From positions 16,780-80,779 of the forward strand of contig QQUN01000046.1 in NCBI GenBank assembly GCA_008501585.1: 64,000 nt of DNA. Reading direction: 5' to 3'. Made by a program: the position numbers and the translations under genes. The notes beneath the pieces were generated by a model, which worked only from the letters and a program-made list of their open reading frames with translations, ran no database searches and was not told the DNA's origin. How positions within the stretch are numbered: the stretch's first letter is position 1; every line of letters begins with the position of its first letter. The stretch comes from Pseudomonadota bacterium (GTDB taxonomy: Bacteria > Pseudomonadota > Gammaproteobacteria > Burkholderiales > Rhodocyclaceae). Positions 9,829 to 18,637 of this stretch are shown in pieces.

Positions 9829-11166
9829 TCAGTGTTCCCGCGTCACGATGTCGCCGCGCAGACTATGCGGCAATGCCGAGGAGATGGTGACATCGACGAA
9901 CTGGCCGATCAAGCGCGGATTGCCCACGAAATTGACCACCCGGTTGTTGTCCGTGCGTGCCGCCAGCTCGTCGGCCGACTTCTTCGACGGCCCCTCGACC
10001 AGCACCCGCTGCACCGTGCCGACCATGGCCTGGCTGATCGCCTGCGCCTGCTCGTCGATACGCTTTTGCAGCCGCGCCAGCCAGGCCAGCTTCTCGGTCT
10101 GCGGCACCGGGTCGTCCAGATCGGCGGCGGGCGTGCCGGGCCGCGCGCTATACACGAAGCTGAACGACGCATCGAAGCCGACCTCGTCGATCAGCCGCAT
10201 GGTCTTTTCAAACTCCGCCTCGGTCTCGCCGGGGAAGCCGACGATGAAGTCCGACGACAGCGACAGGTCCGGCCGCGCGGCGCGCAGCTTGCGCACCACG
10301 GACTTGAACTCCAGCACCGAGTAGCCACGCTTCATGGCCGCCAGGACGCGGTCGGAGCCCGACTGCACCGGCAGATGCAGATGCGACACCAGCTGCGGCA
10401 GCTTTTCGTACACCGCGAACATGCGCGGTGTCATCTCGCGCGGATGCGAGGTGGTGTAACGCAGGCGCTCGATACCCGGGATCTCGGCCACGCACTCGAG
10501 CAAAAAGGCGAAATCGCCCGTCTCGGTGCCGCCTTTGGTCAGCGTGCCGCGCCAGGCATTCACGTTCTGGCCCAGCAGGGTCACTTCCTTCACCCCCTGC
10601 GCAGCCAGCGTCGCCACCTCGGTCAGCACATCATCCAGCGGGCGCGACACCTCCTCGCCACGGGTATAGGGCACCACGCAGAAGGTGCAGTACTTCGAAC
10701 AGCCTTCCATGATCGACACGAACGCGCTCGCCCCGTCCACCCGCGCCGGCGGCATGGCGTCGAATTTCTCGATCTCGGGGAAGGAGATATCCACCTGCGA
10801 ACGCCCCGAGCGCTTGCGCTCGGCAATCATCTGCGGCAGCCGGTGCAGCGTCTGCGGGCCGAACACCAGGTCGACATACGGCGCACGCTTGACGATCGCG
10901 TCGCCCTCCTGGCTCGCCACGCAGCCGCCCACACCGATGATCAGCCCCGGCTTCTGCTCCTTGAGCAGGCGCACCCGGCCCAGATCATGGAACACCCGTT
11001 CCTGCGCCTTCTCGCGCACCGAACAGGTATTGAACAAAATCACATCGGCGTCTTCCGGGGTGTCGGTCTTGACCATCCCCTCCTCGGCGCCGAGCACATC
11101 GACCATCTTGTCCGAGTCATACTCGTTCATCTGGCACCCGAAGGTGCGGATGAAAACTTTCTTCAT
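9829..11166 (-). CDS. miaB: tRNA-2-methylthio-N6-dimethylallyladenosine synthase
   Basis: The 445-residue radical-SAM methylthiotransferase converts i6A37 to ms2i6A37 in tRNAs that read UNN codons. The N-terminal UPF0004 domain carries the auxiliary cluster ligands C11, C48 and C82. The radical-SAM triad C156-x3-C160-x2-C163 follows (GCSKYCTFC). A TRAM domain closes the protein (about 375-440). Length and residues match E. coli MiaB, so full activity is expected. It starts 9 bp after the small upstream gene and abuts phoH. Confidence 0.97.
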   Translation of the reverse strand: MKKVFIRTFGCQMNEYDSDKMVDVLGAEEGMVKTDTPEDADVILFNTCSVREKAQERVFHDLGRVRLLKEQKPGLIIGVGGCVASQEGDAIVKRAPYVDLVFGPQTLHRLPQMIAERKRSGRSQVDISFPEIEKFDAMPPARVDGASAFVSIMEGCSKYCTFCVVPYTRGEEVSRPLDDVLTEVATLAAQGVKEVTLLGQNVNAWRGTLTKGGTETGDFAFLLECVAEIPGIERLRYTTSHPREMTPRMFAVYEKLPQLVSHLHLPVQSGSDRVLAAMKRGYSVLEFKSVVRKLRAARPDLSLSSDFIVGFPGETEAEFEKTMRLIDEVGFDASFSFVYSARPGTPAADLDDPVPQTEKLAWLARLQKRIDEQAQAISQAMVGTVQRVLVEGPSKKSADELAARTDNNRVVNFVGNPRLIGQFVDVTISSALPHSLRGDIVTREH

Positions 11167-11175
11167 GTTCGCCTC

Positions 11176-11505
11176 TTACTTCTTGCGTGCGGCCAGCGCA
11201 GCACGCTCTTGCGGCGAAAGGATCCAGATCCGGTTTACCTGCCCCTGGAAATCGGTCTTCACGCCCACCACATAGCTGCCATACAGGTTGGAGGGCACAA
11301 CGATCATGTTCTCGGCCGTGCGCACCTGCGCCGCCGGCGACAGCATCACCTGCCGCTCACCGAGCATCACCGACGCGCCGCCGCGCGCCACCATGGTGGT
11401 CACCACCATATCCTCCGGCAACTGGCGCAGGCTTTGCGCAAGGGCAACCGACGACAGCAGCGCCGCAGCCAGTACGGCAATCAGGGCAGTCAAACGAGGA
11501 ATCAA
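11176..11505 (-). CDS. Small exported protein of unknown function, first gene before miaB
   Basis: I do not recognise a named family. From the TTG at 11505 the product is 109 residues with a clear signal peptide (about 1-26, ending SSVALAQ). The mature part of about 83 residues contains the repeated theme VMLGERQVMLSPAAQVRTA and ends in a basic tail. The frame continues upstream to 11688, but that extension is not hydrophobic or conserved-looking and runs toward the tRNA gene, so I chose the internal TTG. A short periplasmic beta-rich protein is the likely form. The spacing of 9 bp to miaB makes it part of the operon. Confidence 0.65.
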   Translation of the reverse strand: MIPRLTALIAVLAAALLSSVALAQSLRQLPEDMVVTTMVARGGASVMLGERQVMLSPAAQVRTAENMIVVPSNLYGSYVVGVKTDFQGQVNRIWILSPQERAALAARKK

Positions 11506-11664
11506 AGCAGGACCCGAACCGTTTCGCCCACGGCGAAACCCTTTGTCAGCAAGGCAAAGATGGTCGCCGAAGCCCCCCGAAAAGTCAATGCAAGCGCCTG
11601 ATTCGACACGCCAAATCCAGCCCCGCGCGGCTGGCGGGACACCAACAAAAGCGCCCGCAACCCC

Positions 11665-11693
11665 TTGACAACGCTCGAAAGCTCTCATAGGAT
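11665..11693 (+). promoter_or_regulatory. tRNA promoter with GC-rich discriminator
   Basis: A perfect TTGACA (11665-11670) and TAGGAT (11688-11693) are separated by 17 bp. Twelve bp, mostly G and C, then lead to the first base of the tRNA. A GC-rich discriminator is the usual mark of stringently controlled stable-RNA promoters. Confidence 0.75.
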
Positions 11694-11705
11694 GCCGGGC
11701 TCGGC

Positions 11706-11782
11706 GGTGATGTAGCTCAGACGGTTAGAGCGATGGATTCATAACCCATAGGTCGGCAGTTCGATTCTGCCCATCACCACCA
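11706..11782 (+). tRNA. tRNA with anticodon CAU (elongator tRNA-Met)
   Basis: The 77-nt sequence folds into a standard cloverleaf. The acceptor stem pairs GGTGATG with CATCACC, the D arm holds GCTCAGACGGTTAGAGC, the anticodon is CAT in the loop TTCATAA, the T arm is GGCAG/CTGCC around TTCGATT, and CCA is encoded. The G1-C72 pair and the lack of three consecutive G-C pairs in the anticodon stem exclude initiator tRNA. Elongator Met is most likely, but tRNA-Ile2 (lysidine-modified CAU) cannot be excluded by eye. The closing pair of the anticodon stem (31-39) is an A-C mismatch. Confidence 0.93.
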
Positions 11783-11791
11783 ACGAATTCG

Positions 11792-11825
11792 AAAGCCGCA
11801 GGCCCCCGGGCCCGCGGCTTTTTTC
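11792..11825 (+). terminator. Rho-independent terminator after the tRNA
   Basis: A GC-rich stem (AAGCCGC with GCGGCTT, with an inner GGCCC/GGGCC part) is followed by six T residues. It begins 10 bp after the CCA end of the tRNA. Confidence 0.85.
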
Positions 11826-11936
11826 GTTGTGGCACCGCCCACCCGGGCGGTGGTTTAACAAAAACTTCTTTTGCCCCCACCCCACTCCGCTTCATAGACT
11901 CGCGCCTTCTTCTCTCCTTGCGGAGCGCGTTGGCGC

Positions 11937-12842
11937 ATGGTGTTTCGACGAGCGGCAGTCCTGACGATGGTGGCGTGCACGCTGAGCGCCTGTTCAGTGC
12001 AGCACCTGGCGGTGGACCGGCTGGGCGATGCGCTGGCGGGCTCGGGGGCGACGTTCAGCGCCGATGACGACCCGGCGCTGGTGCGCGATGCAGCGCCGTT
12101 TTCGCTCAAGCTGATGGAGAGCCTGCTGGCCGAACGGCCCGAGCACGCCGGCTTGCTGCTGGGCGCGGCGCGGGGTTTCACGCAGTACGCCTACGGCTTT
12201 GTCCAGCAAGGCGCCGACGAGATCGAGGCCGAGGATGTGGACGCTGCCTTTGCCCAGCGCGAGCGCGCACGGCGCTTGTATGTGCGCGCCAGGGGCTACG
12301 GCCTGCGGGCATTGGCGGTGGCGCACCCCGGTATCGACACGGCACTGCGCACCCAGGCCGAGGCGGCCCTCGCCCCGACCAGGGCCGCCGACGTGCCTGC
12401 GCTGTACTGGACGGCGGCAGCCTGGGCGGCGGCGATCGCGCTGTCCACGGACACCCCGGAAGCCGTCGCCGACCTGCCGGTGGTGGGCGCGATGATGGAC
12501 CGGGCACTGGCACTCGATCCGGGTTTCGACGCCGGGGCGCTGCACACTTTCATGATCACGTTTGCCATGTCGCGCGCCGGCGAGGCCGCGCCCGCGGCCA
12601 CGGCACGCCGGCATTTCGACGCGGCGATAACGCTGTCGCACGGCCGCCAGGCCGGACCGTATCTGGCGCTGGCCGAAGCCGTGGCGGTCGCCGAGCAGAA
12701 CCGCGCCGAATTCCTCGCCCTGCTCGACACCGCACTGGCCATCGATGCCGACGCCGATCCTGCCCATCGCCTCGAAACCCTGATTCTTCAACGCCGCGCC
12801 CGCTGGCTGCAGGGGCGTGTCGACGAACTGTTCCTGGAGTAA
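11937..12842 (+). CDS. TRAP transporter-associated TatT lipoprotein
   Basis: The 301-residue product has a lipoprotein signal with lipobox LSAC (C19), then an all-helical, TPR-like body without membrane segments. This is the pattern of the TatT (TRAP-associated T) component, a periplasmic lipoprotein known in Treponema to form trimers with the P subunit. It is thought to pass hydrophobic ligands to the binding protein. It is followed by a DctP-type binding protein after 3 bp and by a fused permease, which confirms the context. The start at ATG 11937 places the signal peptide correctly. Confidence 0.88.
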   Translation: MVFRRAAVLTMVACTLSACSVQHLAVDRLGDALAGSGATFSADDDPALVRDAAPFSLKLMESLLAERPEHAGLLLGAARGFTQYAYGFVQQGADEIEAEDVDAAFAQRERARRLYVRARGYGLRALAVAHPGIDTALRTQAEAALAPTRAADVPALYWTAAAWAAAIALSTDTPEAVADLPVVGAMMDRALALDPGFDAGALHTFMITFAMSRAGEAAPAATARRHFDAAITLSHGRQAGPYLALAEAVAVAEQNRAEFLALLDTALAIDADADPAHRLETLILQRRARWLQGRVDELFLE

Positions 12843-12845
12843 TGC

Positions 12846-13853
12846 ATGCCCGACCGGATTCGCCGCCTCTTCCTGATCCTGCTCGTTCTCGCCACGGGCC
12901 CGGCCCTGGCCGAGAAGGTGACGCTGCGCCTGGGCACGCTGGCGCCCAAGAACTCGCTCTACCACCGCGCGCTGCTCGAAATGGGCGAGGCGTGGCGGGT
13001 GGCGCAAGGCGACGGATCGAAGCTGATCGTGTTCACCGACGGCGCCCAGGGCGGCGAGTCCGACACCGTCAAGCGCATGCGCATCGGCCAGCTCAACGGC
13101 GGGCTGCTGTCGGTGGTCGGGCTGCGCGAGATCGACCCGAGCGTGTCGGCGCTGCAGACCCTGCCGCTGATGTTCCGCAGCTGGGACGAGGTCGACCATG
13201 TGCGCGAGCAGTTGCGCCCGGCCATGGAGCAGCGCTTTTTCGACAAGGGCTACGTGGTGCTGTCGTGGGGTGACGCGGGCTGGGTGCGTTTCTTCTCGCA
13301 GCAGCCGGCCGCCGCGCCGGAGGACTTCAAGTCGATGAAGATGTTCACCTGGGCCGGCGAGCCGGAGCAGCTGGAAGTGATGAAGGCGCTCGGCTACCAG
13401 CCGGTGTCGCTCGAGACGGCCGACATCCTCCCCGCGCTGCAGACCGGGCTGATCGAAGTCGTGCCGGCCACGCCCTACTACGCGCTGGCGGCGCAGTTCA
13501 ACGGCCCGGCGCCGTACATGCTCGAACTGAACTGGGCGCCCATCGTCGGCGCGCTGGTGGTCACCCGCAAGGCCTGGGAGCGCATGAGCCCGGCCGGCCA
13601 GGCGGCGCTGCGCGAGGCAGCCCGCGTGGCGGGCGAGAAGATGCGCGCACAAGCGCGCACCGAGGTGGACGAGGCGGTGGCGGCGATGGTCAAGCGCGGG
13701 CTCAAGGTCACCCGGCCGAACGCCGAGCAGATGGCCGCCTGGCAGGCACTGGCCGAATCGGTCTATCCGCAGATCCGCGGCCGGCTGGTGCCCGCCGAGA
13801 CCTTCGACGAGGTCACCCGCCTGCTCGCCGAATACCGCGCCCGCAACCAGTAA
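12846..13853 (+). CDS. TRAP transporter substrate-binding protein (DctP family)
   Basis: The 335-residue protein carries a signal peptide (about residues 1-22, ending GPALA) and the DctP solute-binding fold. KVTLRLGTLAPKNSLYH begins the mature part, and the AYYALA-type hinge follows near 215. Such proteins capture organic acids or other ligands in the periplasm and deliver them to the QM permease. Partnership with TatT suggests a hydrophobic or unusual ligand, but the sequence does not identify it. It is 3 bp from the TatT gene, with GGAG overlapping that stop. Confidence 0.9.
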   Translation: MPDRIRRLFLILLVLATGPALAEKVTLRLGTLAPKNSLYHRALLEMGEAWRVAQGDGSKLIVFTDGAQGGESDTVKRMRIGQLNGGLLSVVGLREIDPSVSALQTLPLMFRSWDEVDHVREQLRPAMEQRFFDKGYVVLSWGDAGWVRFFSQQPAAAPEDFKSMKMFTWAGEPEQLEVMKALGYQPVSLETADILPALQTGLIEVVPATPYYALAAQFNGPAPYMLELNWAPIVGALVVTRKAWERMSPAGQAALREAARVAGEKMRAQARTEVDEAVAAMVKRGLKVTRPNAEQMAAWQALAESVYPQIRGRLVPAETFDEVTRLLAEYRARNQ

Positions 13854-13910
13854 GCCGCCCCCCGCCCTCACCGGGTGCCTGCCTGGCCGGGCACCTCGCC
13901 GGATGCTTCC

Positions 13911-15746
13911 ATGCCCCGTCCCGCTGATTCCCCGCCGATCTACGACGCCCCTTCCGAACGCGCCGGCCCGTGGTGGCGGGTGCACCGCGTCGAAGACACC
14001 CTGCTGTCGCTGGTGCTGGCGGCCATGGTGCTGCTGCCGGTGCTCGAGATTGCCTTGCGCAGCACGCTGTCGGTGGGCGTGGCCAACGCCGCCGCGCTGG
14101 TGCAGCACGGCGTGCTGCTGGTCGGCATGCTCGGCGCGGCCGTGGCCGCGCGCGAGGGGCGGCTGCTGAGCATCGCCGGCCTGGGCCGCTGGCTGCCCGA
14201 GCGTTTCCGCTGGGTGCATCGCGCCGCAGCCGGTGGCCTGGCGATGGCGGTGACCGGCGTGCTCGCCAGCGCGGCATGGGATTTCGTTGCCGTCGAGCGC
14301 GAGGGCGGCAACCTGCTCGCCTACGGCGTGCCGGTGTGGTGGGTGGAGGCGGTGATGCCGGCCGGCTTTGCGCTGATCGCGCTGCGGCTGTGGATCCGCT
14401 CGGGCGAGCGCTTGGCCGACCGGGCGCTGAGCCTCGCGGTGGCGGCCGGCCTGCTCGGCATGGCACCCCTCAGCACGGCGACGCCGGTGGTCGCGCTGCT
14501 GGCGTTGGCGGTGCTGCTGGGTGCGCCGGTGTTCGTGGTGCTCGGCGGGGTCGCGCTGTGGCTGTTTGCGGGCGACGACCTGCCGCTGGCGGCGATCCCG
14601 CTCAACCACTACCAGCTCACCGTCAATCCCTCGCTGCCAGCGATCCCGCTGTTCACGCTGGCCGGCTATTTCCTCGCCGAGGGCGGCGCGCCGGCGCGGC
14701 TGATCCGCGTCTTCCGCGCGCTGTTCGGCCGCTTCCGCGGCGGCGCGGCACTGGTCACGGTGTTGCTGACCGCCTTCTTTACCTCCTTCACCGGCGCCTC
14801 GGGCGTCACCATTCTGGCGCTCGGCGGGCTGCTCATGCCGCTGCTGCAAGGCGTGCGTTACCCGGCGCGCGCGGGCATCGGCCTGATCACCAGCGGCTGT
14901 TCGCTCGGCGTGCTGATCCCGCCCGCGCTGCCGCTGATCCTCTACGCCATCATCGCCCGCCAGCCGATCGAGACCATGCTGCTCGCCGCCGTGGTGCCGG
15001 CCGCGGTGATGACCACGATGCTGGTGCTGCTGGGCATCTGGCGCCAGCCCAGGGACACGGCGCCCACGGCCTTCGACGCGGCCGAGGCGCTCGCCGCGCT
15101 CAAGGCCGCCAGGTGGGAGCTGGCGATTCCGCTGGTGACCTTCGGCGGGCTGGCCAGCGGCCTGGTCACGCCGACCGAAACCGCCGCACTCACCGCGCTG
15201 TACGCCTTCATCGTCGAGGTGCTGATCTACCGCGACCTGTCACTCACCCGCGATGTGCCGCGGGTGATGGCCGAGTGCGGCCTGCTGGTCGGCGGCATCA
15301 TCCTGATCCTGGGCATGGCGCTGGGCTTCACCAACTACCTGATCGACGCGCAGATCGCCGACCAGGTGTCCGAGTGGGTGCAGGCCAGCATCGCCTCGCC
15401 GTGGGTCTTCCTGCTGGCGCTCAACGGCTTGCTGCTGCTGGTGGGCGCCTTCATGGACATCTACTCGGCGATCATCGTGGTGACACCGCTGATCGTGCCC
15501 ATCGGCCTGGCCTTTGGCGTGCACCCGGTGCACCTGGGGGTCATCTTCCTGGCCAACATGGAGCTCGGCTTCCTGACCCCGCCGGTGGGCATGAACCTGT
15601 TCTTTGCCTCCTACCGCTTCGGCAAGCCGATCGGCGAGGTCGCCCGCGCCGTGCTGCCGGCGCTGGCGGTGCTGGCCGTCGGCGTGCTGCTGATCACCTA
15701 CATCCCAGCCTTCTCGATGTGGCTGCCGGGCGTGCTATTGCGCTGA
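13911..15746 (+). CDS. TRAP transporter fused permease (DctQ-DctM)
   Basis: The 611-residue inner-membrane protein joins the small Q subunit (four helices, about residues 20-190) to the large M subunit (about twelve helices, 200-605) in one chain. The M part shows LTAFFTSFTGASGVT, SGCSLGVLIPPALP and LANMELGFLTPPVGMNLF, the typical ion and substrate-path motifs. Uptake is sodium-driven and needs the DctP protein encoded upstream. I chose ATG 13911; an ATG at 13875 in the same frame would add 12 residues. The gene ends base-to-base against the convergent futA-like gene with no visible terminator. Confidence 0.93.
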   Translation: MPRPADSPPIYDAPSERAGPWWRVHRVEDTLLSLVLAAMVLLPVLEIALRSTLSVGVANAAALVQHGVLLVGMLGAAVAAREGRLLSIAGLGRWLPERFRWVHRAAAGGLAMAVTGVLASAAWDFVAVEREGGNLLAYGVPVWWVEAVMPAGFALIALRLWIRSGERLADRALSLAVAAGLLGMAPLSTATPVVALLALAVLLGAPVFVVLGGVALWLFAGDDLPLAAIPLNHYQLTVNPSLPAIPLFTLAGYFLAEGGAPARLIRVFRALFGRFRGGAALVTVLLTAFFTSFTGASGVTILALGGLLMPLLQGVRYPARAGIGLITSGCSLGVLIPPALPLILYAIIARQPIETMLLAAVVPAAVMTTMLVLLGIWRQPRDTAPTAFDAAEALAALKAARWELAIPLVTFGGLASGLVTPTETAALTALYAFIVEVLIYRDLSLTRDVPRVMAECGLLVGGIILILGMALGFTNYLIDAQIADQVSEWVQASIASPWVFLLALNGLLLLVGAFMDIYSAIIVVTPLIVPIGLAFGVHPVHLGVIFLANMELGFLTPPVGMNLFFASYRFGKPIGEVARAVLPALAVLAVGVLLITYIPAFSMWLPGVLLR

Positions 15747-16760
15747 TCAGCGGTAGCCGGCGCGGTCGAGCAGTTTTTGCGCCGCCACCAGGTTGTTGGC
15801 CAGCGTGGGCAGCGGCAGGGTGTCGGCGGTGAAGCGACCGAGTTCGTCGAGGTCGAGGTTGTCGATCTTCACCCCCGGCACGGCCGGCCACTCGTTGTTG
15901 GCGTTGGCGAAGTAGCGCTGGGCCTCGTCGCTGGCGAGGTATTCGAGGAAGGCCACGGCCGCCGCGCGGTTCTTGCTGGTCTTGACCATGCCGCCGCCGG
16001 ACACATTCACATGCGTGCCATAAGCGCCCTGGTTGGGCCACACGATGCCGACCCGCTTGAGCAGGTTGCGCTCCTCGACCCGCTCGGAGGCCATCATGCG
16101 GGCCAGGTAATAGCTGTTCGACACCGCCACGCCGCACTCGCCCACCGCCACCGACTTGATCTGGTCCGAATCGCCGCCCTTGGGCGCACGCGCAAAGTTG
16201 GCCACCATGCCGCGCGCCCAGGCTTCGGTGGCCGCTTCGCCGTGGTGCGCGATCTGCGAGGCGACCAGCGACAGGTTGTACGGGTGGGCGCCCGAGCGGC
16301 TGCACAGCAGGCCCTTGAGCTTGGGGTCGGCCAGCGATTCATAGGTCGGCACATCGGCGGCCTTGAGTTTGCGCTGGTTGAAGATGATCACCCGCGCACG
16401 GGTCGAAAAGGCGAACCAGTGCGCCGACCGCAGATGCGCCGGAATGCGCGCCTCCAGCACCGCCGACTGCACCGGGGCGAAGATGCCGTAGGCCTCGGCC
16501 TGTGCGAGGCGCGCGGCGTCGACGGTGATCAGCACGTCGGCCGGGCTGTTGTCGCCTTCGGCCAAGATGCGCTCGAGCAGCTCCTGCTCGTTGCCTTCGA
16601 TGCGGTTGATGCGGATGCCGGTCTGGCGGGTGAAGTTCTCGTACAGCGCTTCGTCGGTCTGGTAGTGACGCGCCGAATACAGGTTGAGGACGGCGTCCTC
16701 GGCGCTGGCGGCCACGGCCACCAGCGACAGACCCAGCGCGACGGCGAGGCGTTTGATCAT
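15747..16760 (-). CDS. Ferric-iron ABC transporter binding protein (FutA/FbpA type)
   Basis: The 337-residue protein has a signal peptide (about 1-20, ending VAASA) and the class of fold used by periplasmic transferrin-like Fe(III) binders. It has the NLYSARHYQTDEALY opening and a paired tyrosine SNSYYLARM in the second lobe that usually coordinates iron. The start at 16760 is supported by GGAG 8 bp upstream; an ATG four codons earlier has no such site. No ABC permease or ATPase gene is adjacent, so it must use partners encoded elsewhere. It is the last gene of the iron-uptake run on this strand. Confidence 0.9.
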   Translation of the reverse strand: MIKRLAVALGLSLVAVAASAEDAVLNLYSARHYQTDEALYENFTRQTGIRINRIEGNEQELLERILAEGDNSPADVLITVDAARLAQAEAYGIFAPVQSAVLEARIPAHLRSAHWFAFSTRARVIIFNQRKLKAADVPTYESLADPKLKGLLCSRSGAHPYNLSLVASQIAHHGEAATEAWARGMVANFARAPKGGDSDQIKSVAVGECGVAVSNSYYLARMMASERVEERNLLKRVGIVWPNQGAYGTHVNVSGGGMVKTSKNRAAAVAFLEYLASDEAQRYFANANNEWPAVPGVKIDNLDLDELGRFTADTLPLPTLANNLVAAQKLLDRAGYR

Positions 16761-16796
16761 TGTGTTCTCCATGGTTAAAACCGCGCGAAGCCCGGT

Positions 16797-17480
16797 TCAG
16801 GTGACGGCCCAGAGCCGCAGCAGGTTGTGATAGACGCCGGTCAGCTTGAGCAGCTGCGGGTCGTCGGCGCCGACGGTGGCATTGAGGCCCTGAATGGCCT
16901 GGTCGAGGTCGAACAGCACGGTGCGTGCGCCATCGTTCTGCACCAGGCTCTCGATCCAGAAAAAGGAGGCCACCCGGGCGCCGCGGGTCACCGGGGTGAC
17001 GCGGTGCAGGCTGCTCGACGGGTAGAGCACCATGTCGCCGGCCTCCAGCTTGACCGCCTGGATGCCGAAGGGGCCTTCGATCTCCAGCTCGCCGCCGTCG
17101 TACTCGTCCGGCTCGGCGAGAAACAGCGTGGCCGACAGGTCGGTGCGCAGCGACACGCCCGTGCCCGGCACATGCATCACCGCACTGTCGACATGCGCGC
17201 CGTAGGTGCCGCCGTCGGCGTAGCGGTTGAACTTGGGCGGGTAGATCTTGCCGGGCAAGGCGGCCGAGACGAACAGCGGCGTCTCGCCGAGGCGGCGCAA
17301 TATGGCCTGCCCCAGCTCCACCGCCAGCGGCGACGCATCGTCAAGTTGCGCGTTGCGCTTCACCTGCCGCGCCAGCGTGCCGGCGGTGGCCAGGCCGTCC
17401 TGCCAGTTGGCGGCGTCGAGCCGCTCGCGGAAGCGTTTCACCTCCGCCTTGCTCAACACGTTTTCAATCGGGATCAACAT
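16797..17480 (-). CDS. piuC: Fe(II)/2-oxoglutarate-dependent PKHD-type hydroxylase (PiuC/YbiX)
   Basis: The 227-residue cytosolic dioxygenase belongs to the PiuC/YbiX family, which is regularly linked to Fiu/PiuA-type siderophore receptors. The facial triad is H96-x-D98 and H159, and R169 is placed to bind 2-oxoglutarate. Length is typical (about 226). Its true substrate is not established. The start overlaps the end of the upstream FMN oxidase gene by 17 bp, which implies translational coupling. Iron repression is likely, given the Fur-like site before the receptor gene. Confidence 0.93.
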   Translation of the reverse strand: MLIPIENVLSKAEVKRFRERLDAANWQDGLATAGTLARQVKRNAQLDDASPLAVELGQAILRRLGETPLFVSAALPGKIYPPKFNRYADGGTYGAHVDSAVMHVPGTGVSLRTDLSATLFLAEPDEYDGGELEIEGPFGIQAVKLEAGDMVLYPSSSLHRVTPVTRGARVASFFWIESLVQNDGARTVLFDLDQAIQGLNATVGADDPQLLKLTGVYHNLLRLWAVT

Positions 17481-18576
17481 CAGCGCTCTCGCAGATCAGG
17501 GAAGAATCGATATCGGCCAGCGTGGCGCAGCCGGCCATGGCCATGCACAGCTCAAGCTCCTGGTGCAGGGTGCGCAGCAGATGCGCTACGCCCAGCGCAC
17601 CGGCCACGCTCAGGGCGTACACCTGCAGGCGGCCAACCAGCACCGCCGAAGCTCCCAGGGCCAGCGCCTTGAAGATGTCACTGCCGCTGCGCACACCGCT
17701 GTCGAGCAGCACCGGCAGGTCGCGGCCCACCGCCCGGCGGATGGCCGGTAGCGCAGCCAGGCTGGCGGGCACGCCATCGAGCGCGCGGCCGCCGTGGTTG
17801 GACACCACCAGCCCGGCCACGCCCGCCTCGCCCAGCGCCAGCGCATCGTCAGCACGCAGCACGCCCTTGACCAGCACCGGCAAGCGGGTGGCCGACAGCA
17901 GCCAACGCAGGTCGGCCCAGGTGGGCGCCTCGCGCATCGCGCCCTGGAAAATGACGCTCGCGTCGGCGGCCAGCGCCCGCTGCGGCGCCGCGCCGTAGCG
18001 CGCCAGATTGACCACGTCCGGCAATAACACGCCGGCGCGGAGTGCCCGCCGGCTGGGGCTTTGCACCGAGGCGTCGAGTGTGACCACCAGCGCGGTATAG
18101 CCGACCTGCTCGGCGCGCTGGATGAGGTCCAGCGTGGCCTCGCGCTTGGGCTGGAAGTACAGCTGAAACCACTTCTCGCCTTCACTGGCGCGGGCGATGT
18201 CTTCGATCGGGCAGGTGGCGAGCGTGCTCACCGTCAGGCAGGCGTCGGCGGCAGCGGCACCGCGTGCGGTGTCGATCTCACCGGCCGGATGCACCAGCGT
18301 CTGGTAGGCCAGCGGCGCCAGCGCGATGGGATGCCGCCACGCACGCCCGAACAGCGTGGTACGCGTATGCCCGGCGGTGACATCGCGCAGCAGCCGCGGC
18401 AGGATCTGCCAGCGGTCAAAGGCGCGGCGGTTGGCGCGCAGGGTGCGCTCCTCGCCGCTGGCGCCGGCGATATAGGCCAGCGCGGGCGCGGCGATGAACT
18501 GCGGCGCCAGCGCTTCGTAGTCGGCGGCGCAGAGGATGTCGCGCGGGATGTGGTCCAGCGTGGCGTGTGCGGCCAT
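17464..18576 (-). CDS. FMN-dependent alpha-hydroxy-acid oxidase/dehydrogenase
   Basis: The 370-residue TIM-barrel flavoprotein belongs to the family of L-lactate dehydrogenase (LldD), lactate oxidase and glycolate oxidase. Active-site landmarks are K237 (VLVKGV), the base H261 with R264 ([12 protein letters not shown]), and the FMN phosphate loop [13 protein letters not shown]. The ATG at 18576 is preceded by GGGAG and was preferred over the longer frame to 18609. It lies between the TonB receptor and piuC, and its stop overlaps piuC by 17 bp. The substrate cannot be read from sequence; oxidation of a hydroxy-acid siderophore or its breakdown product is a possible role. Confidence 0.9.
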   Translation of the reverse strand: MAAHATLDHIPRDILCAADYEALAPQFIAAPALAYIAGASGEERTLRANRRAFDRWQILPRLLRDVTAGHTRTTLFGRAWRHPIALAPLAYQTLVHPAGEIDTARGAAAADACLTVSTLATCPIEDIARASEGEKWFQLYFQPKREATLDLIQRAEQVGYTALVVTLDASVQSPSRRALRAGVLLPDVVNLARYGAAPQRALAADASVIFQGAMREAPTWADLRWLLSATRLPVLVKGVLRADDALALGEAGVAGLVVSNHGGRALDGVPASLAALPAIRRAVGRDLPVLLDSGVRSGSDIFKALALGASAVLVGRLQVYALSVAGALGVAHLLRTLHQELELCMAMAGCATLADIDSSLICESADVDPD

Positions 18577-18598
18577 GACGCTCCCATCAATGCAAGAA

Positions 18599-18620
18599 CG
18601 CCGGGCCACGCGGCCCGGCG
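18599..18620 (-). other. GC-rich stem-loop between receptor and oxidase genes
   Basis: An 8-bp perfect GC stem (18600-18607 with 18612-18619) lies 18 bp downstream of the TonB receptor stop codon on the minus strand. No clear T run follows. It may reduce read-through or stabilise the receptor mRNA, so that the receptor is made in excess of the downstream enzymes. Confidence 0.4.
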
Positions 18621-18637
18621 CGGGACACCCGCTTTGC

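Noticed and set aside
8401..11601. 1066-residue plus-strand open frame
   Set aside because: It runs antisense through ybeY, phoH and miaB, all certain genes; composition is that of a mirror frame.
11506..11688. Long N-terminal extension of the small exported protein
   Set aside because: The extra 61 codons place the signal peptide in the middle of the protein and have no ribosome binding site; an internal TTG gives a normal secreted product.
11706..11782. Initiator tRNA-fMet
   Set aside because: The G1-C72 pair and the lack of three G-C pairs in the anticodon stem are not initiator features.
11994..14849. 951-residue minus-strand open frame
   Set aside because: It is antisense to the TRAP transporter operon and rich in Gln, His and Arg without any domain.
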